Shown here piece by piece: positions 1-7,290 of a DNA stretch of 9,481 nucleotides. The position numbers were made by a program, and so were the translations under genes. The stretch spans positions 1 to 9,481 of the forward strand of contig CAMLRI010000043.1 of NCBI GenBank assembly GCA_946482385.1, given 5' to 3'. The notes below the pieces were generated by a model, which worked only from the letters and a program-made list of their open reading frames with translations, had not been told where the DNA came from and did not search any database. The stretch's first letter is position 1. Each line of letters starts with the position of its first letter. Source of the DNA: an uncultured Cellvibrio sp. Its GTDB lineage: Bacteria > Pseudomonadota > Gammaproteobacteria > Pseudomonadales > Cellvibrionaceae.

Positions 1-233
1 GGCTGCGCTGGCCAGTAGGGAATAAGGGCGGGGTTATCCACCGCGTACACCCGCTGGTTTTTTATATGCTCGCGGTCGGGGCTGACCAAGGGTTTTTCGG
101 CCCAGAGGTAGACGGGATCTGTGGGGCGATCAGGGTTGGGAGTCGACATAGCCTGGGGTACACCGGTGAGGGCCAATAAGGGGAGGATCAATAACAGGGG
201 CAACCAACAGGGCGGGCGCATTGCATAAGCCAT
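1..233 (-). CDS. N-terminal part of an exported protein, possibly an alpha/beta-hydrolase esterase
   Basis: An open frame runs from ATG at 233 to the left edge (77 full codons, no stop), so only the N-terminus is present. I chose this ATG because a purine-rich GAAGAGAA stretch lies just upstream; the in-frame ATG at 221 has no ribosome binding site. Residues 1-28 look like a Sec signal peptide: Arg6, a Leu-rich core at about 10-22, and a likely cleavage site after Val-Pro-Gln-Ala (25-28). The mature start is Pro-rich. Residues 41-76 (VYLWAEKP... then DNPALIPYWPA) recall the stretch before the first strand of BD-FAE-like alpha/beta hydrolases, where a Trp-Pro-rich segment leads to 'P-x-L-x-x-Y-x-P'. 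That is a weak resemblance and the catalytic residues lie outside the window, so the function is open. It is on the same strand as the YbeL-like gene, 155 bp downstream of it. Confidence 0.7.
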   Translation of the reverse strand, partial: MAYAMRPPCWLPLLLILPLLALTGVPQAMSTPNPDRPTDPVYLWAEKPLVSPDREHIKNQRVYAVDNPALIPYWPAQ

Positions 234-316
234 AGGATGTTCTCTTCGTGGGTAATTAGCGGAAGAGACCGAATTGCCCTGCCGGATGGGCTTAATAATA
301 AGAAGAATAGTGTTCA

Positions 317-346
317 GCGGCGGCAAGCATAGCAGCCGGCCGCCGC
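317..346. other. GC-rich hairpin, possible weak terminator
   Basis: GCGGCGGC at 317-324 is perfectly complementary to GCCGCCGC at 339-346, with a 14-base loop. It lies about 45 bp past the stop of the minus-strand YbeL-like gene. Reading minus, it is followed by a pyrimidine-rich stretch rather than a clean T tract. It may end or pause transcription before the next minus-strand gene, but it is not a canonical intrinsic terminator. The rest of the 234-388 gap shows nothing I can support. Confidence 0.35.
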
Positions 347-388
347 AAGATCAGCAACGGCCACACCCCATGTGCAGCAGGGGCCGGG

Positions 389-724
389 CTAGTGGCTGGA
401 AGAATCCTTATCCCACCAGTGGTTCAGCTCCCAGTCCACCCGGGTGGGGTCGGCCGCGCCCAGCAACCACTCGCCGGTGGCCAGCTCCCACTGGTGCAGG
501 CCTTGCTTCAGGTCGGCCCATACATGCTGGGCATCGTCCTGGATATAGGCCTTGGCCAAATCCACTTCCTCACCCAGCATCTGCTCGGCGGTCAGCTCCA
601 GCTTCACCAGGTCTTCCACTTCCTGCTCCAGGCCATCTTTCAGGCTGGCCAAAGCACCGGTTTCCTCGGCACTCAGGGGGAAATCCAGGGGGGTGGAATG
701 GTAGGGATTAGTGGGTTGTTTCAT
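389..724 (-). CDS. YbeL-like (DUF1451-type) small acidic helical protein without the zinc ribbon
   Basis: A 111-residue protein of unknown function. The frame can start further upstream (787), but ATG at 724 is preferred because GAGGT lies 7 bases before it. It is acidic and probably mostly helical (about residues 19-85) with no signal peptide, so it is likely cytoplasmic. Two stretches can be laid on E. coli YbeL from memory: 'LTAEQ...EVDLAKAYIQDD' (44-64) on YbeL's 'LTRTEVDEL...RRDL', and 'EWLLGAADPTRVDWE' (85-99) on 'ELADITDKTQLEWRE'. YbeL then continues into a Cys-rich zinc ribbon. This protein stops after a Trp-Trp and a polar tail (WWDKDSSSH) and contains no cysteine. In E. coli ybeL also sits beside leuS, which supports the match. 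Alternative: an unrelated small helical protein. The gene call is fairly safe; the family is moderate. Confidence 0.65.
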   Translation of the reverse strand: MKQPTNPYHSTPLDFPLSAEETGALASLKDGLEQEVEDLVKLELTAEQMLGEEVDLAKAYIQDDAQHVWADLKQGLHQWELATGEWLLGAADPTRVDWELNHWWDKDSSSH

Positions 725-731
725 GGCGGAT

Positions 732-736
732 ACCTC
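732..736 (-). promoter_or_regulatory. Ribosome binding site that sets the start of the YbeL-like gene
   Basis: The minus strand reads GAGGT here, 7 bases before ATG 724. The upstream in-frame ATG candidates add 21 residues that look like translated leader rather than a family N-terminus. Confidence 0.6.
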
Positions 737-776
737 GGTTTTTGTTGCCTGCGACCCGCTGGCGCACAGCAACATA

Positions 777-782
777 TTTATA
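777..782 (-). promoter_or_regulatory. Possible -10 box for the YbeL-like gene
   Basis: The minus strand reads TATAAA here, about 50 bases before the chosen start at 724. No good -35 box is seen at the right spacing. Its -35 position would fall on or next to the plus-strand TATAAT at 805-810, so the two divergent promoters may compete if both are real. Confidence 0.3.
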
Positions 783-804
783 CCCACGCAGGCGGCACAG
801 CCTC

Positions 805-3467
<2,663 letters not shown>

Positions 3468-3469
3468 GG

Positions 3470-3599
3470 GAATCCCCCTGGCCCCCTTTTACCAAGGGGG
3501 AAGTGGGTGCGCTACACAAGCCATAGTGCGAGATTGCACCATTCACGCTAAACGGGGAGTCCGCCCCTCCCTTTAACAAAGGGAGGCCGGGTGGGATTC
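3470..3599. repeat. MITE-like element with hairpin-forming terminal inverted repeats
   Basis: The ends are inverted: GAATCCC at 3470-3476 against GGGATTC at 3593-3599. The imperfect similarity continues inward for about 35 bases on each side. Each arm folds on itself: CCCCCTT/AAGGGGG at 3482-3488 and 3494-3500 (5-base loop), and CCTCCCTTT/AAAGGGAGG at 3566-3574 and 3578-3586 (3-base loop). A smaller structure may form in the middle (GGTGC near 3505, GCACC near 3536-3540). It carries no open frame of note, begins 2 bases past the leuS stop and ends 13 bases before lptE. No clear target-site duplication was seen. Neither hairpin has a T tract, so intrinsic termination is unlikely, but the structures could affect mRNA decay or leuS-lptE read-through. 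Similar C-run/G-run palindromes are known as dispersed repeats in other Gammaproteobacteria. Whether this one is repeated in its genome cannot be seen here. Confidence 0.7.
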
Positions 3600-3612
3600 A
3601 AACGAGATTATT

Positions 3613-4140
3613 ATGAATAAAATTATCGCCAGTTTATTACTGCTTACACTCACCGCCTGCGGCTGGCATCTGCGCGGTGCGGAAACCGCAGACAACACCT
3701 CCGCCTACAACCAGGCCATCAATCTATCCATCAAAAGCACCGACAACCACGGCCCGCTAATGAACGCCCTGCGCCAACAGCTGCACAGTTACAAGGTCAC
3801 TGAAGTAACAGCTGGCACCCCTGGCGCCTACGGCCTGGAACTGAAAGAGTTGCGCCTGGATAAACGCGCCGCCGGCGTCGGCAGCGATGCCCTGGTGAAT
3901 GTTTATGAACTGATTTTATTTGTCGATTACCAAATCCAGGGGCCAGACAAACTGCTCACCGGCCCCAACACCCGCGGCAGTGTATCGCGCACCTATAACT
4001 TCGATGTTAACCAGGCCAACTACAGCGAACAGGAAGAAGCGCTGATCCTGCGCGAAATGCACCGCGATTTGGCGCAGCAAATTTTGCGTCGGATTAAAGT
4101 GCTCGCGCAACAGGATAAACAAGCCGCCCCCAAACCCTAA
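3613..4140 (+). CDS. lptE: LPS-assembly lipoprotein LptE
   Basis: Outer-membrane lipoprotein that sits inside the LptD barrel and helps deliver lipopolysaccharide to the cell surface (Lpt pathway); formerly RlpB. The 175-residue product (E. coli about 193) begins with a lipoprotein signal: Lys3, a Leu-rich core, and lipobox Leu-Thr-Ala-Cys with the lipidated Cys at 16. It is followed by Gly-Trp-His-Leu-Arg-Gly, typical of LptE just after the Cys. The middle carries 'YGLELKELRLDKRA' and 'VNVYELILFVDYQI', the alternating strands of the family, then a C-terminal helix rich in Arg and Gln ('HRDLAQQILRRIKVL') and a polar tail. GAG lies 6 bases before the ATG. Its place between leuS and holA is the standard order in Gammaproteobacteria and confirms the call. 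holA starts 17 bases after its stop. Confidence 0.95.
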   Translation: MNKIIASLLLLTLTACGWHLRGAETADNTSAYNQAINLSIKSTDNHGPLMNALRQQLHSYKVTEVTAGTPGAYGLELKELRLDKRAAGVGSDALVNVYELILFVDYQIQGPDKLLTGPNTRGSVSRTYNFDVNQANYSEQEEALILREMHRDLAQQILRRIKVLAQQDKQAAPKP

Positions 4141-4157
4141 CTGCCCCTGTAACCATC

Positions 4158-5207
4158 ATGGCCAAATTGCGCCCGGAACAGCTCCACGCCGCCCTCGGCA
4201 AACAGCTGGCACCTATTTACCTGGTGTCGGGCGATGAGCCATTGCTGATCCAGGAAGCTTGCGACAGCATTCGCGCCGCCGCGCGCAAGCAGGGCTTTGG
4301 CGAGCGGGAGCTGTACCACGCCGACGCCAATTTTGAGTGGGGCCAATTGCTGAGCGCCGCCAATAGCCTCTCGCTGTTTGCCGAGAAAAAAATCATCGAG
4401 CTGCGCATGCCCTCGGGCAAACCCGGCGACAAGGGCGGCAAAATTTTGCAGGAATATGCCCAATCGCCCGCACCGGATAACCTGCTGCTAATCGTGACCG
4501 ACAAGCTGGATGGCGCCACGCAAAAAAGCAAATGGTTTAAAGCCATAGAAGATGCGGGCCAGCATATCCAGGTGTGGCCCATTACCGCCGGCAACCTGCC
4601 GCGCTGGATTGGCCAGCGCTTGCAACAAGCGGGCTTGCAGGCCGATGCCGACGCCATAGAGCTGTTGTCATCGCGCATTGAAGGCAACCTGCTGGCAGCG
4701 GTACAGGAAATTGAAAAACTCAAATTGCTCGCCAACAGCGGCCGCATCAGCTACGAATTAATGGCATCGGCGGTGGCCGACAGCGCCCGCTACGATGTGT
4801 TTGGCCTCACCGACAAAGCCCTGCACGGCGACGCCCGCGCGGCGGTAAAAAACCTGCAAGGTTTAAAAACCGAAGGCACCGAACCCATAACCATTTTATG
4901 GGCGATCAGCCGCGATATTCGCACCCTGATCCAGGTGTCCCAGGCGGTGGCCCAGGGCAAACATTTTGATTGGGCCGCCAAGCAGGCGGGCGTGTGGGAT
5001 AAGCGCCAACCCCTGGTACAGGCCGCCCTGCGGCGCCTGAAACCCGCGCAACTGCAACAGCTGCTGCGCAAAGCCAATGGTATCGACAAAGCCATTAAAG
5101 GCATGCGCAATGCGGAACCCTGGGACGAGCTGCTCGATTTGGTATTAAATATCGCCGGCGTACAGAGCCTGCACCCGGCCAATGAACGCTTGAATTTAAA
5201 AATTTAA
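4158..5207 (+). CDS. holA: DNA polymerase III delta subunit
   Basis: Delta subunit of the clamp loader, which opens the beta sliding clamp so it can be placed on DNA during replication; cytoplasmic. The 349-residue product is the usual length (E. coli 343). The N-terminal domain has the degenerate P-loop region 'LVSGDEPLL' (22-30); as in other delta subunits it lacks a working Walker A lysine motif. The middle contains 'LPRWIGQRLQQAGLQ' and 'IEGNLLAAVQEIEKL', conserved marks of the AAA+ lid region. The C-terminal helical collar domain includes 'DVFGLTDKAL' and 'AISRDIRTL'. No clear ribosome binding site precedes ATG 4158, so it may be translated by coupling to lptE, whose stop is 17 bases upstream. 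Likely cotranscribed with lptE. Confidence 0.95.
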   Translation: MAKLRPEQLHAALGKQLAPIYLVSGDEPLLIQEACDSIRAAARKQGFGERELYHADANFEWGQLLSAANSLSLFAEKKIIELRMPSGKPGDKGGKILQEYAQSPAPDNLLLIVTDKLDGATQKSKWFKAIEDAGQHIQVWPITAGNLPRWIGQRLQQAGLQADADAIELLSSRIEGNLLAAVQEIEKLKLLANSGRISYELMASAVADSARYDVFGLTDKALHGDARAAVKNLQGLKTEGTEPITILWAISRDIRTLIQVSQAVAQGKHFDWAAKQAGVWDKRQPLVQAALRRLKPAQLQQLLRKANGIDKAIKGMRNAEPWDELLDLVLNIAGVQSLHPANERLNLKI

Positions 5208-5217
5208 AAAAACAATA

Positions 5218-5235
5218 AAACCCAGGGCCGGGTTT
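5218..5235 (+). terminator. holA: Weak hairpin after holA, possible terminator
   Basis: AAACCC at 5218-5223 pairs with GGGTTT at 5230-5235 around a 6-base loop, starting 10 bases past the holA stop. The stem is only 6 bp and just three T residues follow, so termination would be partial at best. Confidence 0.35.
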
Positions 5236-5265
5236 AACAAAACACAACTGCTGGAAACCTGTGTT

Positions 5266-5299
5266 GCGCAGCTACCCAATGCTGGCGCAGCCACCCAAT
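5266..5299. repeat. Short direct repeat upstream of the SGNH hydrolase gene
   Basis: GCGCAGCTACCCAAT (5266-5280) recurs as GCGCAGCCACCCAAT (5285-5299) with one mismatch in 15 bases. The period is 19 bases, close to two helical turns. It sits 30 bases before ATG 5329 in the only sizeable gap before the esterase pair. It could be a paired regulator site or a small tandem duplication. No convincing sigma-70 promoter was recognised beside it. Confidence 0.45.
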
Positions 5300-5328
5300 A
5301 ATAGTTTCACAAGCAGGAAGAACACATA

Positions 5329-6066
5329 ATGTTATCTACAGCACGCATCCTGGCCGCCTGCGCGGCCAGCCTGGTATTACTCACCCATTCATTTTATGTA
5401 AGCGCCCAATCGCCCTCGGGCACCCAGCCCAGTAAACGCAGCCAGGAATTTCCCTGGATGTCGATTGCCACCTGGGAGCGCATGCACGCCGAGGATGTAC
5501 TGGTTGCCGAACACGACCAGGTCGACCTACTGTTTATCGGCGACTCCATTACCGCCGGCTGGGATTGGCAACTCTGGCAGCAGCACTTTGTGCCGCTCAA
5601 AGCCGCCAATTTTGCGGTGGGCGCCGATCACACCGGCAATATGCTGTGGCGCCTGCAACACGGCACCATTGGCCAGCTGCAACCCAAATTAATTGTGGTA
5701 CTGGCGGGTGTGAATAATATCGGCCATTTGCAGGAATCGCCGGAACAAACAGCAGCAGGGGTCACACGCCTGGTGCAACAAATCCAGTTGGCCTGGCCCA
5801 ACAGCAAAATTTTATTAAATGCCGTTTTTCCGTTTGACCAAGCCGCCAACTCCCCCAACCGCACCAAGGTAAAACAACTCAATAAACTCATCGCCAAACT
5901 GGGCGATAACAAAACGATTTTTGTTAAAGACTACGGCCCGCTGTTACTACAAAAAGATGGCAGCATTTCCGCCGACATCATGCCCGACTTTTTACACCCC
6001 AATAGCCGTGGCTACCAAATTTGGGCTGAGGCCATGCTGCCCGATATTCACCAACTTTTGCACTGA
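5329..6066 (+). CDS. Exported SGNH/GDSL hydrolase, PAF-acetylhydrolase-like
   Basis: A 245-residue esterase-type enzyme with an N-terminal Sec signal peptide (Arg6, hydrophobic core to about Leu18, likely cut after Val-Ser-Ala at 24-26), so it acts in the periplasm or outside the cell. All four SGNH blocks are visible: Gly-Asp-Ser with the nucleophile Ser73 ('LLFIGDSITAGW'), Gly98 in 'NFAVGADHTGN', Asn129 in 'LAGVNNIG', and Asp220/His223 in 'DFLHPNSRGY'. The pattern 'GDSIT.GW' followed by 'LWRLQHG' is typical of the bacterial group related to the PAF-acetylhydrolase catalytic subunits. Many of these lie in glycan-degradation loci and probably remove acetyl or other short acyl groups from sugars. 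The true substrate is not readable from sequence. AGGAAG lies 8 bases before the ATG. The CE2 lipoprotein gene starts 50 bases after its stop, so the two are probably cotranscribed. Confidence 0.88.
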   Translation: MLSTARILAACAASLVLLTHSFYVSAQSPSGTQPSKRSQEFPWMSIATWERMHAEDVLVAEHDQVDLLFIGDSITAGWDWQLWQQHFVPLKAANFAVGADHTGNMLWRLQHGTIGQLQPKLIVVLAGVNNIGHLQESPEQTAAGVTRLVQQIQLAWPNSKILLNAVFPFDQAANSPNRTKVKQLNKLIAKLGDNKTIFVKDYGPLLLQKDGSISADIMPDFLHPNSRGYQIWAEAMLPDIHQLLH

Positions 6067-6103
6067 CTTTCACACCAGCGCGCAAGTGAAGCCCAACCAC
6101 AAA

Positions 6104-6110
6104 GAAGGTG
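6104..6110 (+). promoter_or_regulatory. Ribosome binding site that sets the start of the CE2 gene
   Basis: GAAGGTG lies 6 bases before ATG 6117. The alternative in-frame GTG at 6108 overlaps this site and would add only Met-Lys-Pro, so ATG 6117 is the better start. Confidence 0.6.
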
Positions 6111-6116
6111 AAACCT

Positions 6117-7196
6117 ATGAAATTTTTTCTGGCCTACGGGGGCGCCATCGCCCTGCTATTCAGCATCAGCGCCTGCAAAATATCGGATACCGCAATGAAC
6201 AACTCCCACAGCATTAAGGCTGACGATCCGCGCATCCGCGTTATGGGCCGCAGCCATGTTGCCAGCGATGGCAGCCGCCTGATTGGCTACCCAGGCGTTA
6301 CCCTGGCCCTGAATGCGCAAGGCGCACAACTGAGCGTTGAACTGGCCAGCAGCAGCGGCAATTCCTGGGTGGATATAAGTGTTGATGGCGGCGCCGCGCG
6401 CGCTGTTAAATTGGATAGCACCACCAGCAACCTCGAGCTGTTTAACTTCCCCCAGAGCGGCCAACACCGGGTGGAAATAGTGCACCGCTCGGAAAACTGG
6501 CACGGCCAGGTGGCGGTAAAACAATTTCACCTGCGCGGCGAAACTTTTTTAACACCGCCACCACTGCCACAACGCAAATTGCTGGTACTGGGCGATTCAG
6601 TCACCTGCGGCGAAGCCATTGATCGCGCGCCTGGCGAAAGCAAAAACACCCGCTGGTGGAATGCGCGCGAATCCTACGGCATGCTCACCGCCGCCGCTTT
6701 AAATGCCCAGGTGCATTTGGTGTGCTGGGGCGGGCGCGGTTTGATCCGCAGTTGGAATAACAATAGCGATGAAGCCCAGCTGCCAGTGTTTTATCAATAC
6801 GCCCTGGGCGATAGCAACCCGGCCATGACCTGGGATCACCGCGACTACCAGCCGGATTTAATTATCAGCGCCATAGGCACCAACGATTTCAGCCCCGGCA
6901 TACCCGAGCGCAACACCTATGTGAATGCCTATGTCGCTTTTATTCAGCAGCTGCGCGCTAACCACCCACAGGCACAAATTGTATTAACGGAGGGCGCCAT
7001 TTTGCAGGGCGAAAAAAAGGCAGCGCTCACCAGTTATATTGCGGCAAGCCTGCAAGTGCTGGGCGATAAGCAAGTGCATTACCTGGCAAGCAACCACTAC
7101 CCCGGCGACGCCCAGGATGCCCACCCCACCAAGGAGCAGCACGCCGCCATGGCGGCGGATTTAATTCCCGCACTGCAAGCCTTAATGCACTGGTAA
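6117..7196 (+). CDS. Carbohydrate esterase family 2 lipoprotein (acetyl-polysaccharide deacetylase)
   Basis: A 359-residue lipoprotein. The signal ends in Ile-Ser-Ala-Cys with the lipidated Cys at 20; Lys at +2 fits the outer membrane. Residues of about 40-140 form a beta-rich N-terminal domain ('GYPGVTLALNAQGAQLSVEL', 'WVDISVDGG'), as in CE2 enzymes, where a jelly roll precedes the SGNH domain. The hydrolase part has Gly-Asp-Ser with nucleophile Ser161, the block II segment 'CWGGRGLIRS' (about 204-212), 'WDHRDYQPDLI' leading to Gly-Thr-Asn-Asp with Asn256, and 'DAHPT' with Asp334 and His336. The WD...YxPD...GTND pattern and the DxH spacing fit CE2, a family shown to remove acetyl groups, mainly at O6, from plant polysaccharides; Cellvibrio japonicus has several members. 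Which of them this is I cannot say. Second gene of the esterase pair, followed by a strong terminator. Confidence 0.88.
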   Translation: MKFFLAYGGAIALLFSISACKISDTAMNNSHSIKADDPRIRVMGRSHVASDGSRLIGYPGVTLALNAQGAQLSVELASSSGNSWVDISVDGGAARAVKLDSTTSNLELFNFPQSGQHRVEIVHRSENWHGQVAVKQFHLRGETFLTPPPLPQRKLLVLGDSVTCGEAIDRAPGESKNTRWWNARESYGMLTAAALNAQVHLVCWGGRGLIRSWNNNSDEAQLPVFYQYALGDSNPAMTWDHRDYQPDLIISAIGTNDFSPGIPERNTYVNAYVAFIQQLRANHPQAQIVLTEGAILQGEKKAALTSYIAASLQVLGDKQVHYLASNHYPGDAQDAHPTKEQHAAMAADLIPALQALMHW

Positions 7197-7231
7197 ATAA
7201 ATCAGCAAAAAAATACACCGGAAAAACCAAT

Positions 7232-7263
7232 AAAAAAGGGCGCCAATTGCGGCGCCCTTTTTT
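7232..7263. terminator. Bidirectional intrinsic terminator
   Basis: A perfect 13-bp stem: A6 plus GGGCGCC (7232-7244) pairs with GGCGCCC plus T6 (7251-7263) around the loop AATTGC. The A tract on one side and T tract on the other make it work in both directions. It ends the CE2 gene (stop 36 bases upstream) and the convergent exporter gene (stop 28 bases away). Confidence 0.93.
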
Positions 7264-7290
7264 ATGCTTATTGCGGAATTATCGCCCCAA

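Noticed and set aside
314..391. Reading through the TAG of the YbeL-like gene gives about 24 more codons with Cys-Cys and a C-x-x-C
   Set aside because: The spacing does not match the two CxxC knuckles of the YbeL ribbon, the extension is very short, and part of it is the GC-rich hairpin at 317-346. Probably chance rather than a remnant or recoding.
3534..3562. TTGCAC as a possible -35 box of a promoter inside the MITE-like element
   Set aside because: No AT-rich -10 sequence lies 16-18 bases downstream; that stretch is G-rich.
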